A stretch of 34,598 nt of DNA from Limnochordia bacterium (lineage in GTDB: Bacteria > Bacillota > Limnochordia > DUMW01), in the NCBI GenBank assembly GCA_023230925.1, contig JALNWK010000027.1, positions 1-34,598 of the forward strand, in the 5' to 3' direction. The position numbers and the translations under genes were made by a program. Below, piece after piece: positions 8,468 to 17,502 of the stretch. How positions within the stretch are numbered: position 1 is the first letter of the stretch; every line of letters starts with the position of its first letter. Under the pieces are notes generated by a model, which worked only from the letters and a program-made list of their open reading frames with translations, was not told the DNA's origin and ran no database searches.

Positions 8468-9426
8468 GTGTTGCTTATGCCGCAGGCATAGCGTTTTTCG
8501 TGGTATTAATCCTCGGTCCCTCGATGATTACCTATTTGCATAAATTGAAATTTGGCCAGTCCATCCGGGAAGTGGGTCCAAAAACTCACCTGAAAAAGGC
8601 TGGAGTGCCGACCATGGGTGGGATCTTGATTATGCTGGCCTTTACGGTGGCAGCCTTCGTGGCTACACCAAGCTTTGAAAAACTGCCCTTTGGTCTTTTT
8701 GTTGCCCTAGGTTTTGGCATCATTGGGCTTATTGATGATTTTATCATTGTTGTCGCAAAACGTTCCCTGGGACTTAGGGCTAGGGAGAAGCTTTTAGGGC
8801 AGATCCTATTAGCGAGCATTTTCGCTTTATATTTGCTAAGTGACGCGGAGTTTGGCCCGGTGACCTTTGTGCCTTTCCGGGGAAATCTGTGGGAGATGTC
8901 GCCGGTCTTGTTTTTTGTATTCACCCTTATTGTTGTGGTGGGTAGTGCCAATGCCGTGAACCTAACCGATGGACTAGATGGTCTAGCCGCAGGTACTGTG
9001 GCCATTGCTGCCACGGCTTACGCGATTATTGCCCTGAAAAATGGTGATTTGGAGACTGCAGTCTTTGCAGGGGCGATCATGGGCTCTTGTGTTGGGTTTA
9101 CCTGGTTTAATTCCCATCCCGCCCAGGTGTTTATGGGCGATACCGGTTCTTTGAGTCTAGGTGCAGCCTTGGCTGTGTTGGCTATGTTCACCAAAACACC
9201 CCTATTGTTAGTGATTATTGGGGGAGTCTTTGTGCTGGAAGCCCTCTCGGTAATGATCCAGGTCTCGTATTTCCGACTCACTGGTGGGAGGCGGATTTTT
9301 CGGATGACTCCGCTACATCACCATTTTGAGCTTGCCGGTTGGCCCGAGACAAAGGTGGTATTCCGATTTTGGATTCTGGGTCTGGTATTTGGTATTATTG
9401 GCCTGATTTCTGCGCTTATGGGATAG
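8461..9426 (+). CDS. mraY: Phospho-N-acetylmuramoyl-pentapeptide transferase
   Basis: MraY transfers phospho-MurNAc-pentapeptide to undecaprenyl phosphate, making lipid I at the membrane. This is a polytopic protein with about ten hydrophobic segments. The acidic motif IDDF (Asp92, Asp93), NLTDGLDG (167-174) and the histidine cluster HHHFE (286-290) are all present. I chose GTG 8461 because GGGGGAAGG precedes it, giving 321 aa. An ATG at 8446 in the same frame lies on top of that ribosome site. The start overlaps the murF stop by seven bases. murD, which usually comes next, is not here. Confidence 0.95.
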   Translation: MLSVAYAAGIAFFVVLILGPSMITYLHKLKFGQSIREVGPKTHLKKAGVPTMGGILIMLAFTVAAFVATPSFEKLPFGLFVALGFGIIGLIDDFIIVVAKRSLGLRAREKLLGQILLASIFALYLLSDAEFGPVTFVPFRGNLWEMSPVLFFVFTLIVVVGSANAVNLTDGLDGLAAGTVAIAATAYAIIALKNGDLETAVFAGAIMGSCVGFTWFNSHPAQVFMGDTGSLSLGAALAVLAMFTKTPLLLVIIGGVFVLEALSVMIQVSYFRLTGGRRIFRMTPLHHHFELAGWPETKVVFRFWILGLVFGIIGLISALMG

Positions 9427-9497
9427 TTGACGCATGTATCTGCCGCCTTTGTGCATATATATCTACATGATATCAGAAAAGAGGGGAGGGGCGCACA

Positions 9498-10592
9498 TTG
9501 AGTAGTCCACGACGGAATCCAGACATCGTGTTATTTACAGTTACATGTTTGCTCTTGGTTATTGGTGTGGTCATGGTGGCCTCGGCTAGCTTTGTGTTGG
9601 GCCAAGAGCTAGGTGATCCCTTCTTTTATGTTAAGCGACAGATTCTGTGGGTTCTAATTGGTGTATGCACGATGATTGTGATGATGAAGATAGACTACCA
9701 TACTCACTTTCGCTGGGCCTTCGCGGGCCTTTTGGTCTCCTATGTACTCTTGGCCTTGGTGATTATTATTGGTCCTGAGATCGGCGGTTCACAACGCTGG
9801 CTCCCCCTTGGGGCATTTAGAATTCAGCCGTCGGAATTTGCCAAACTTGCCATTATAAATTTCCTCGCAGTGTACCTGTCGGTGATCGGAGAGCGAAGTA
9901 GCAAGTTTGTCCCCGGGATTTTGATTCCCCTATTCATTGTTGGGATTGCCTTCGTCTTGATTTTCAAAGAACCGGATATGGGTACTAGTGTACTCCTGTT
10001 GGCCACGGCGATGGTGATGTTGTTTGTTAGTGGTGCCCGCATGCTACATCTGGGGCTGGTGGTCAGTGCCGGCATACCGGCAGGGATCGTCTTGATTAAG
10101 CTTGAGGACTACCGCATGCGGCGCATTTTCTCCTTCCTGGATCCTTGGGAAGATCGTCTTGGATCCGGTTGGAATATTATCCAGTCTTTATTGGCCATTG
10201 GTTCTGGGGGGCTTTTTGGTTTGGGCCTGGGGCAGGGCAGGGAGAAATTTGGCTACCTCCCGGCGGCCCATACTGATTTTATCTTTGCGGTAATCGGTGA
10301 GGAATTGGGTTTTATGGGCACCTTTGGGGTTATCTTCCTGTTCTTCTTGTTTGCCTGGCGGGGACTGCGGATTGCGATTAATGCTCCGGATCATTATGGG
10401 AGTTGTCTAGCCGCGGGGATTACCGGAATGACTATTCTACAGGCGGTATTGAACATAGGTGTGGTAACCGGGATGTTGCCGGTTACAGGTATTACCCTGC
10501 CCCTAATTAGTGCGGGAGGTTCCTCCCTGGTGATTACGTTGGCGGGAATCGGCGTATTACTGAATATCTCGCTGCAGCAGACGAAGGTGTAA
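9498..10592 (+). CDS. ftsW: Lipid II polymerase FtsW (SEDS glycosyltransferase; SpoVE possible)
   Basis: This SEDS-family membrane glycosyltransferase polymerises lipid II at the septum with a class B PBP, here probably the product of 3516-5468. About ten membrane segments are visible. Family motifs include GGSQRWLPLG and QPSEFAKLA in the first half. DPWEDRLGSGWNIIQSL, GLGLGQGREKFGYLPAAHTD and PLISAGGSS come later. Length is 364 aa. The TTG start is supported by GAGGGGAGGGG (9481-9491). In Bacillus the gene in this position is spoVE, and sequence alone does not separate the two. murG follows three bases after the stop. Confidence 0.94.
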   Translation: MSSPRRNPDIVLFTVTCLLLVIGVVMVASASFVLGQELGDPFFYVKRQILWVLIGVCTMIVMMKIDYHTHFRWAFAGLLVSYVLLALVIIIGPEIGGSQRWLPLGAFRIQPSEFAKLAIINFLAVYLSVIGERSSKFVPGILIPLFIVGIAFVLIFKEPDMGTSVLLLATAMVMLFVSGARMLHLGLVVSAGIPAGIVLIKLEDYRMRRIFSFLDPWEDRLGSGWNIIQSLLAIGSGGLFGLGLGQGREKFGYLPAAHTDFIFAVIGEELGFMGTFGVIFLFFLFAWRGLRIAINAPDHYGSCLAAGITGMTILQAVLNIGVVTGMLPVTGITLPLISAGGSSLVITLAGIGVLLNISLQQTKV

Positions 10593-10595
10593 AAC

Positions 10596-11708
10596 ATGTC
10601 AGAAGTCAGGTTTGTCGTAGTTGCTGCCGGTACCGGCGGCCATATTTATCCCGGGCTATCCATTGCAGGTTCCTTGCAGGAACGGGTTAGCGAAGCGAAG
10701 ATATCTTTTATTGGGCGCCCTAATTCAGCGGAAGAGTCGGCGATTACCAAACAAGGGTATGACTTCTATCCGATTAGGGCCAAAGCGCTACCCCGCAGGA
10801 TTAGCCTGCAACTGCTTACCTCGGGGGCGATCCTATCGTATAGTACCCTTAGATGCATCCGCCTACTGCGGCATCTACGTCCGCGGATGATTATTAGTAT
10901 TGGGGGGTTTGTTTCGGTACCGGTAGTGCTTGCCGCCCGGATGCTAAAAATCCCGGTGGCGATGCATGAACCCAATGCTCTGCCGGGGTTAGCAAACAAG
11001 TTTATGGCCAAGTACGCCCGGGTGGTGATGTTGGGGTTCGCTGGCGCAGCGAAATACATGCCCCCACAAGCAAACATGGTGGTGACCGGGACACCTATTC
11101 GTCCAGAGATCATGGCTACTACCAAGGAAGCTGGCCGACAAGGGTTAGGAATCGATAGGTCCAAGAAAATGCTATTGGTTGTCGGTGGTAGTCAAGGCGC
11201 CAAGTCGATCAATGAGTCCATGGAAGAGGCGGCCAACGCCTTTAAAGACAGACAAGATCTTGTGATCTTGCATCAGACCGGTCCTGGGCATTTTGCCGAG
11301 GTGTGCAAACGCTTCGGTGGTACAAGCGATCGGGCCATTGATGGTAACAGGACCATCGTACCCTATATCCAACAGATGCCCCTAGCCCTTGCCGCGGCGG
11401 ATCTAATTGTATGTCGTGCGGGGGCGGTGACTTTGGCGGAGATCACCGCCGCTGGTCTACCCGCTGTTGTGATTCCCTACCCCTTTGCTGCGGAGGACCA
11501 TCAACGGAAAAACGCCCTAGAACTGGTGGAAGCCGGAGCGGCAATCATGATTGATGATGGAGAGTTGACTGGTGAGGCATTGGCTAATGCGGTGCTAACG
11601 ATTTTAGATGACGATGTACGATCTCATCGGATGGCCCATGCCAGTAAAAATCTGGGTAAACCCGCTGCGTTGCAGGAAATCACCAAGACCATATTGAACT
11701 TGATGTAA
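10596..11708 (+). CDS. murG: UDP-GlcNAc--lipid I N-acetylglucosaminyltransferase
   Basis: MurG is a peripheral GT28-family enzyme that adds GlcNAc to lipid I to form lipid II. The N-terminal glycine loop GTGGH is at residues 12-16. HEPNALPG follows around 124-131. The nucleotide-sugar site RAGAVTLAE is at 274-282, and PYPFAAEDHQ lies in the C-terminal domain. Length is 370 aa, as usual. It is coupled to ftsW. A 102-bp gap with a candidate promoter separates it from murC. Confidence 0.97.
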   Translation: MSEVRFVVVAAGTGGHIYPGLSIAGSLQERVSEAKISFIGRPNSAEESAITKQGYDFYPIRAKALPRRISLQLLTSGAILSYSTLRCIRLLRHLRPRMIISIGGFVSVPVVLAARMLKIPVAMHEPNALPGLANKFMAKYARVVMLGFAGAAKYMPPQANMVVTGTPIRPEIMATTKEAGRQGLGIDRSKKMLLVVGGSQGAKSINESMEEAANAFKDRQDLVILHQTGPGHFAEVCKRFGGTSDRAIDGNRTIVPYIQQMPLALAAADLIVCRAGAVTLAEITAAGLPAVVIPYPFAAEDHQRKNALELVEAGAAIMIDDGELTGEALANAVLTILDDDVRSHRMAHASKNLGKPAALQEITKTILNLM

Positions 11709-11757
11709 AGTGACTTGTTATCCCTGTGCTGGACAAGTTAGGTAGCAGGGAGAACTT

Positions 11758-11787
11758 TTCATACATAGTATGTAGTGGCGGTATACT
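11758..11787 (+). promoter_or_regulatory. Weak sigma-A promoter candidate for murC, with an internal palindrome
   Basis: TTCATA (11758-11763), 18 bp, TATACT (11782-11787). The spacer contains the perfect palindrome TACATA-G-TATGTA (11762-11774), which could be an operator. The 102-bp gap before murC, much wider than most gaps in the cluster, supports a promoter here. The -35 matches only four of six consensus bases. Confidence 0.35.
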
Positions 11788-11810
11788 GACACGAAAGGTG
11801 CGTAGCAGAA

Positions 11811-13196
11811 ATGATGCTTTTCTCCCGGGTACACTTTGTAGGAATCGGAGGAGCGGGGATGAGCGGCCTGGCTATCATCCTATTGCAAATGGGCTGCCAA
11901 GTAACCGGCTCAGATCTAGCGGATTCTGAACGACTTGCTAATCTGAGACGCCTTGGCGCAAGGATCAAGATCGGACACGCCCGTGAAAATGTGGAGCAGC
12001 CTGATTGTATCGTAGTTTCTTCGGCTGTGCCTAAAGATAATGTAGAAGTACAAAAGGCCAATGCGGAAGGAATTCCCGTTCTAAAACGGGCTGAGCTTTT
12101 GGCTTTACTTATGAAAAGGCATCGAGGGGTGGCGGTGGCCGGGACCCACGGCAAGACGACCACTACATCAATGTTAGCCCTCCTGTTGCAGGAGACTGGG
12201 TATGATCCAACGATCATCATCGGAGGTGAATGTGACGATATTGGTTCAAATGCCCGACTAGGCACAGGATTGCATATGGTTGCCGAGGCCGATGAAAGTG
12301 ATGCATCGTTTTTGTATCTATCACCTCACATTGCTGTGATTACAAATATTGAAGCGGATCATTTAGATAACTATAGGGATGCCCAAGCGGTGGAGGATGT
12401 GTTCCTGAAGTTTGTTAACAGGATTGTGCCCGAGGGATACTGCGTGGCTTGTACCGATGATGCCGGTGTAGGGCGTCTGTTGGCAAAGGCCTCATGTCCG
12501 CGGATTACCTATGGGATTAAGACCGGAGCAGTCCGTGCCTGTGATCTTAATCTGACGCCCTTTGGTTCTCGGTTTACGGTAAAAGAGCATGGTGTAAGTC
12601 TGGGGGAAGTCGCACTTAAAGTGCCCGGTAAGCATAACATATTAAATGCCTTGGCTGCTATCTGTGTTGGTCTTGCAGAGGGAATCCCTTTTGCTGACCT
12701 TGCTGATGCCATAGGCAAATTTCGTGGCGCAAGAAGACGTTTTGAAGTACTTACCCCCGGGGACGATGCGGACATTTTGGTTATAGACGATTATGCCCAT
12801 CACCCCACGGAGATTAAGGCGACTATCGATACCGCCTCTCGGATTGGACGCCGGCTCGTTACTGTTTTCCAGCCCCATCGGTATAGCCGGACATCTCATT
12901 TTTTAACCGACTTTGCCGGGGCCTTTGCCGCTGCAGACACAGTGGTCATTACGGAAATCTACGCAGCTTCGGAAACCCCCATCGATGGCATCAGTGGAGA
13001 AGTCCTAGCTCAGAGGATGGGTTCTCAGCATAAAGATGTGGAGTTTGTAGCCAATGTCGACGAATTACCTGAGTTTCTAATGGGTAAGGTGCAATCTAAG
13101 GATTTAGTCCTGTTTATGGGAGCCGGTAGTATCACTAATGCAGCGCGTAGGTTTGCCCAACTGGTGCAGGGCAGTCTCGCCAAACAAGTGGGTTGA
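11811..13196 (+). CDS. murC: UDP-N-acetylmuramate--L-alanine ligase
   Basis: MurC adds the first amino acid of the stem peptide to UDP-MurNAc with ATP. The N-terminal nucleotide-binding motif GIGGAGMSG is at residues 11-19. The ATP loop GTHGKTTTT is at 111-119, and the C-terminal DDYAHHPTE motif is present. Length is 461 aa. Two ATG codons in tandem begin the gene and either could be used. The product feeds MurD, which is absent from this window, and then MurE. murB follows after 11 bases. Confidence 0.97.
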   Translation: MMLFSRVHFVGIGGAGMSGLAIILLQMGCQVTGSDLADSERLANLRRLGARIKIGHARENVEQPDCIVVSSAVPKDNVEVQKANAEGIPVLKRAELLALLMKRHRGVAVAGTHGKTTTTSMLALLLQETGYDPTIIIGGECDDIGSNARLGTGLHMVAEADESDASFLYLSPHIAVITNIEADHLDNYRDAQAVEDVFLKFVNRIVPEGYCVACTDDAGVGRLLAKASCPRITYGIKTGAVRACDLNLTPFGSRFTVKEHGVSLGEVALKVPGKHNILNALAAICVGLAEGIPFADLADAIGKFRGARRRFEVLTPGDDADILVIDDYAHHPTEIKATIDTASRIGRRLVTVFQPHRYSRTSHFLTDFAGAFAAADTVVITEIYAASETPIDGISGEVLAQRMGSQHKDVEFVANVDELPEFLMGKVQSKDLVLFMGAGSITNAARRFAQLVQGSLAKQVG

Positions 13197-13207
13197 GGTG
13201 ACCCTCA

Positions 13208-14137
13208 GTGTGGATTGCTAGTCTGCAAAACCTAGGCCTTAGGGTGCGCGTGGCAGAACCGTTAGGTCGGCACACCTCACTGCAGGTGGGCGGTAGGGCG
13301 GCTGCTGTTGTATCTGTAGATAATGTTGAGGAACTGGTCCGCTTAGTGGATCATCTGTTGCGATGGGGCATTAGTTACTACGTGTTAGGACGGGGAACGA
13401 ACGTACTGGTATCAGACCGGGGCTTTCAGGGCGCAGTAATCAAACTGGGGGATGGGTTTGGTCGAGTTGATGTAGAAGGTGAGCTCCTGAAGGTGGGGGC
13501 AGCGGTACCTTTACCGAGGCTGGCAGTGGTCGCAGCCCGAGCAGGTCTAACAGGATTGGAATGGTCAGCTGGTATTCCAGGTAGTCTTGGTGGTGCAGTG
13601 ATGGGTAACGCCGGTGCTTACGGCGGTACCATGGCAGATTTGGTGCAGTCAGTTGGGGTCTTCTATCCCGAGCGTGGGGTGATCACCCATGAGGCCTCAG
13701 CCCTTGGTTTCTCATATCGAAAGCTAGTCTTGCCCTTTGAAGGTGGGATCATTCTCGGTAGCCAGTTACGCTTGAAAAAAGGTGCTAACGAAGAGATTTG
13801 GGCCCGGATGGAAAACTACAAACTAGAACGTCGCAGAAAACAACCCCTCAAGCTTCCCAACGCCGGGAGCGTGTTCTGTAATCCCCCCGGGGATTATGCC
13901 GGACGACTAATCGAGGCTGCCGGGCTTAAGGGCCTGCGTGTAGGTGATGCGGCGATTTCGGATCAGCATGCCAATTTCATTGTCAACCTAGGGCATGCCA
14001 CGGCGGCAGATATTCTCAAACTGCTGATCTTGATCAGACAGCGCATCCTGGCGGAAAAAGGTGTTGTGCTCAAACTAGAATGGAAGCTGTTAGGCTTTAC
14101 TCCAGCCGAGGAGCGGGCATTAGAGATTGTAGCCTAA
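13208..14137 (+). CDS. murB: UDP-N-acetylenolpyruvoylglucosamine reductase
   Basis: MurB is an FAD enzyme that reduces the enolpyruvyl group made by MurA, using NADPH, to give UDP-MurNAc. The FAD-binding segments GRGTNVLVSD and SAGIPGSLGGAVMGNAGAYG are clear. NAGSVFCNP carries the serine that acts as general acid in this family. The C-terminal end (GDAAISDQHANFIVN) matches the shorter Firmicutes type; length is 309 aa. The GTG start has GAGGTGA overlapping the murC stop as its ribosome site. It lies directly before murA, so the two committed steps to UDP-MurNAc are encoded together. Confidence 0.96.
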   Translation: MWIASLQNLGLRVRVAEPLGRHTSLQVGGRAAAVVSVDNVEELVRLVDHLLRWGISYYVLGRGTNVLVSDRGFQGAVIKLGDGFGRVDVEGELLKVGAAVPLPRLAVVAARAGLTGLEWSAGIPGSLGGAVMGNAGAYGGTMADLVQSVGVFYPERGVITHEASALGFSYRKLVLPFEGGIILGSQLRLKKGANEEIWARMENYKLERRRKQPLKLPNAGSVFCNPPGDYAGRLIEAAGLKGLRVGDAAISDQHANFIVNLGHATAADILKLLILIRQRILAEKGVVLKLEWKLLGFTPAEERALEIVA

Positions 14138-14169
14138 TCCAGGATGGGAACTTGAGGGGTGAACGTATC

Positions 14170-15426
14170 TTGAGTAAGCTATCTATTGTTGGCCTAGGTC
14201 CTCTAAGAGGGGAAGTATGTGTAGGCGGGGCAAAGAATGCTGCGTTAAAGATGCTGGTGGCCTGCCTATTGACCGATGATGAATGCATTATTCATAACGT
14301 ACCCCGCATCAAAGACGTGGAAGTGATGTTGGAGGTCTTACGATTTCTAGGCTGCGACGCAGATTTTTGTGGAGCTCATTCGGTTCGGGTTCGGGCCGAG
14401 GGCGACCTTGGATTTAAGGCTCCCGATGTATTGGTCCGGAAGATGCGGGCCTCAATTCAAGTTATGGGTCCTTTGTTGGCTCGGCTAGGGAAGGTGCAGG
14501 TGGCCTATCCCGGTGGATGTGCCATTGGCGAACGCCCCATCGATATTCATTTAGCGGGGTTTGCTGCCTTGGGGGCGGATATTGGTGAAAAAGAGGGCTA
14601 CATTCTTGCCGAGGCAGGGAAACTGGTGGGTTGTGAGTTTTACCTAGACTTTCCAAGTGTAGGAGCTACGGAAAACCTGATTATGGCTGGGGTGTTGGCC
14701 CAGGGACAGACGGTACTGCATAATGTGGCCAAGGAGCCGGAAATAGTTGATTTGCAGGATTTTCTAAACAAAATGGGTGCAAAGGTAATGGGCGCGGGTA
14801 CTGATCGGATCACCATACAGGGAGTGGAACGGTTATCTGGGACGGAGCATTGGGTGATTCCGGATCGGATTGAAGCGGGTACCTTCATGTTAGCCGGGGC
14901 GATCACGAAGGGTGATGTCTATGTCAGGCATGCAAATGTGCATCACTTGGAGGCCTTGCAGGCGAAGCTTTTGCAAAGCGGTGTTGCTTTGTCTTCTACC
15001 CCGGATGGTATTTGGGTCCGGGCCGGTAGGGCTATGTTACAACCCTTGAACTTGCGGACGATGCCCTACCCCGGTTTTCCCACGGACCTGCAGCCGCAGA
15101 TGATGGCATTCCTGTGTACAGTGGCGGGTACGAGTATGATTATTGAAGGGGTATATGCCCATAGGATGAAACATGCAGCGGAATTACGCCGGATGGGTGC
15201 TTCAATTTGGGTTGAAGGACGAAGTGCGATCATTCAGGGGGGGAATCCCCTCACCGGCGCCAGTGTGCAGGCCTCGGATCTGAGGGCCGGTGCGGCTCTT
15301 ATCCTCGCGGGACTGGCAGCCTGTGGGACTACCGAGGTATACGGATTAGAGCACATTGATCGGGGCTATGAGCATCTAGAAAGTAAGTTTCAAGAGCTGG
15401 GTGCTTGCATTACGCGTCTACCTTAA
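14170..15426 (+). CDS. murA: UDP-N-acetylglucosamine 1-carboxyvinyltransferase
   Basis: MurA makes the first committed step of peptidoglycan synthesis, adding enolpyruvate from PEP to UDP-GlcNAc. Lys22-Asn23 (GGAKNAALK) and the catalytic cysteine C117 in PGGCAIG are present. The enzyme therefore has the fosfomycin-sensitive type of active site rather than the Cys-to-Asp variant. I chose TTG 14170: it gives 418 aa, the family norm, and GAGGGGTGA lies eight bases upstream. A longer frame begins inside murB at 14080, but its extra 30 residues do not fit the family. Confidence 0.95.
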   Translation: MSKLSIVGLGPLRGEVCVGGAKNAALKMLVACLLTDDECIIHNVPRIKDVEVMLEVLRFLGCDADFCGAHSVRVRAEGDLGFKAPDVLVRKMRASIQVMGPLLARLGKVQVAYPGGCAIGERPIDIHLAGFAALGADIGEKEGYILAEAGKLVGCEFYLDFPSVGATENLIMAGVLAQGQTVLHNVAKEPEIVDLQDFLNKMGAKVMGAGTDRITIQGVERLSGTEHWVIPDRIEAGTFMLAGAITKGDVYVRHANVHHLEALQAKLLQSGVALSSTPDGIWVRAGRAMLQPLNLRTMPYPGFPTDLQPQMMAFLCTVAGTSMIIEGVYAHRMKHAAELRRMGASIWVEGRSAIIQGGNPLTGASVQASDLRAGAALILAGLAACGTTEVYGLEHIDRGYEHLESKFQELGACITRLP

Positions 15427-15430
15427 CATC

Positions 15431-15461
15431 TTTACGCAGGGTTGCAAGAATGTGGTATAAT
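15431..15461 (+). promoter_or_regulatory. Extended -10 sigma-A promoter for ftsQ-ftsA-ftsZ
   Basis: TGG-TATAAT, with a perfect -10 at 15456-15461 and the TGn extension at 15453-15455, lies in the 71-bp murA-ftsQ gap. A loose -35 (TTTACG, 15431-15436) is 19 bp upstream. It would give an mRNA starting near 15468, 30 bases before ftsQ, and an extra supply of ftsQAZ mRNA as in other bacteria. Confidence 0.65.
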
Positions 15462-15497
15462 AATTACGATTATCCTTGATGTAGGTAGGTTTTATAT

Positions 15498-16214
15498 ATG
15501 GAGCGGGGACAAGCACAGGATGGTAGATTCTTGCTGTCGCTGGCGATATTCTTAGCACTAATTGCCTTGTTTATTCTACTGGGCTCTCCGCTATTTGCCC
15601 TCCGGGAGATTATTGTCGATGGTGGTAGCTATTTTACCGCGGAGGACATATGGCAAATTAGCGGTCTTAGGAAGAATCAGAACATACTGATGGTGGATTT
15701 GGAACAGGTTCAACTAGCCCTATTGGCCGAACCTCGGGTTTCGGATGTATGTGTGCAGCTGATCCTCCCCCATCGGTTGCAGGTGCAGCTTGAGGAGCGG
15801 ACGCCCATTGCATTGATCCCTTACCGGGACGTCTTCTATCTTGTGGACAGGCAAGGGCGGCTAATCGGTGCTGAGGCAACTGTTACAGAGTCCTTGCCCT
15901 TCCTAACCGGTGTGCGGTTGGACAATCCGGCCATGGGTACCAAACCAGTCAGCCATGAGTTGGCGGTAGGTATTACGGTGGCCAATGTACTAGATGCGGT
16001 TATTGCCGAGGGTGTATCGGAGATAAATGTTGCAGATCCCACCGATATTCGTTTGTATATGCGCAACTTGGTTGTGGTGAAGCTAGGGGATAGTCTAGAA
16101 ATGAAGGAAAAGCTAATGGTCTTAAAGCCTTTACTTGCGGACCTAGCTAGACGTAGTGTTACTCCAAAACAGATCGATCTCTCCATTCCCAATCAGCCTG
16201 TGGTGCTGCAGTGA
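15498..16214 (+). CDS. ftsQ: Cell division protein FtsQ/DivIB
   Basis: This is a bitopic divisome scaffold that recruits FtsL/FtsB-type partners outside the membrane. A short cytoplasmic N-terminus and one membrane segment (about residues 12-32) precede a POTRA domain. The POTRA domain begins at ALREIIVDGGSYFTAEDI (34-51) and is followed by the FtsQ beta domain. Length is 238 aa. The identification is supported by its place before ftsA-ftsZ. ATG 15498 is the only start before the membrane segment; the ribosome site (TAGGTAGG) is modest. Confidence 0.88.
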   Translation: MERGQAQDGRFLLSLAIFLALIALFILLGSPLFALREIIVDGGSYFTAEDIWQISGLRKNQNILMVDLEQVQLALLAEPRVSDVCVQLILPHRLQVQLEERTPIALIPYRDVFYLVDRQGRLIGAEATVTESLPFLTGVRLDNPAMGTKPVSHELAVGITVANVLDAVIAEGVSEINVADPTDIRLYMRNLVVVKLGDSLEMKEKLMVLKPLLADLARRSVTPKQIDLSIPNQPVVLQ

Positions 16215-16245
16215 ATGAGATCGCGATAGAAGGGCGGAGGAAGAG

Positions 16246-17469
16246 ATGACCAGGGACAATAATGTATTGGGGCTGGATATAGGGACAACGAAAATATGTG
16301 CCATTATTGCTAAAGTGACCGATGAAGACATTGCGGTTATTGGAACAGGAATTAGCCCTTCCTTAGGTCTCCGTAAAGGTATGGTCATCAATCTAGACGC
16401 TACCATCAGATCTATATCCGAGGCAGTCAGTAAAGCTGAGCGGATGGCTGGCCGACAGGTAGATGGCGCCTATATTGGTATAGCCGGTGGACACATCGCC
16501 ACCCGGGAGTCCTCAGGGATGATTAGCGTATCCGACCATGAGGTATCTGCTGATGATGTAAAGAGGGTACTCCAGGAGGCCAGGACCGTGCCCATCTCCT
16601 CGGATCGGACGATCATTGATGTGCTGCCTAAGGAGTTTATTGTCGATGGTGTTGGCGGAGTCAAGGATCCGGTGGGTATGAGCGGTATCCGGTTGGAGGT
16701 CAAGGCAAACTTGGTCATTGGGGCCGTGGCGGCCATTCAGAACCTGGCAAAGTGTGTACAGCGGGCCGGATTGAGTATTAACGATATTATCCTGCAACCA
16801 TTAGCATCGGCCGAGGCAGTGCTCACTCCCTTAGAAAAAGAGTCCGGCGTGCTACTTGTGGATATTGGTGGTGGTACCACAGATATTGCTGTGTTCAGGG
16901 AGTTTTCTGTGTGGCATACAGGGGTGATTCCGGTTGGTGGCAATCATTTGACTAATGATTTGTCTGTGGGATTGCGGGTTGGGGCAAGAACTGCCGAGGA
17001 TCTAAAGATTAAGGCTGGATGGGCTACAGTTAATCAGGCGCCCGATGGCATAATTCCTCAGGAGATCCTAGCCCAACAGGTTAAAACACCTCTACTTTAC
17101 CGGGAGGTGGCTCGGATTATTGAACCGAGGGTGATGGAGCTGTTCATGTTGATCTTGCAGGAACTGAAGGAACGTTCCCTGTTAAATATGATTCCTGCTG
17201 GGGTGGTATTAACCGGGGGCACATCGAAACTCCAGGGACTTTGCGAAATGGTGTCGGACATGCTGGATCTGCCTGTTCGCCAGGGTTGTCCCCAAGGAGT
17301 ATCTGGTCTTTCTAATACAGTAACCGATCCGAGTTGTGCCACCGGAGTGGGGTTGGTTTTACTTGCAGCCAACCAGGAATTCACTGCAAGTCCTCCTAAG
17401 CCGCCGACCAAGGGCTTCATGGACAGGTTGCGCTACTGGTTTGGAGAATTCTTTGAGATGTCCCGCTAG
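16246..17469 (+). CDS. ftsA: Cell division protein FtsA
   Basis: FtsA is an actin-fold ATPase that tethers FtsZ filaments to the membrane. The phosphate 1 loop GLDIGTTK is at residues 9-16 and the phosphate 2 loop DIGGGTTDI at 206-214. A nucleotide-binding VVLTGGTSKLQG motif lies in the C-terminal half. The last residues (GFMDRLRYWFGEFFEM) form the amphipathic membrane helix. Length is 407 aa. GGAGGAAG precedes the ATG. It is followed by ftsZ after 33 bases. Confidence 0.97.
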   Translation: MTRDNNVLGLDIGTTKICAIIAKVTDEDIAVIGTGISPSLGLRKGMVINLDATIRSISEAVSKAERMAGRQVDGAYIGIAGGHIATRESSGMISVSDHEVSADDVKRVLQEARTVPISSDRTIIDVLPKEFIVDGVGGVKDPVGMSGIRLEVKANLVIGAVAAIQNLAKCVQRAGLSINDIILQPLASAEAVLTPLEKESGVLLVDIGGGTTDIAVFREFSVWHTGVIPVGGNHLTNDLSVGLRVGARTAEDLKIKAGWATVNQAPDGIIPQEILAQQVKTPLLYREVARIIEPRVMELFMLILQELKERSLLNMIPAGVVLTGGTSKLQGLCEMVSDMLDLPVRQGCPQGVSGLSNTVTDPSCATGVGLVLLAANQEFTASPPKPPTKGFMDRLRYWFGEFFEMSR

Positions 17470-17502
17470 ACTTTGCTACCAAATTTTGAGGAGGGTGGAG
17501 CC

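Noticed and set aside
9427..9461. TTGACG followed by TATATA in the mraY-ftsW gap, as an internal promoter
   Set aside because: The boxes are about 23 bp apart, too far for a sigma-A promoter.
14080..14169. Thirty-codon N-terminal extension of murA reaching back into murB
   Set aside because: A TTG at 14170 with a good ribosome site gives the normal family length and N-terminus.
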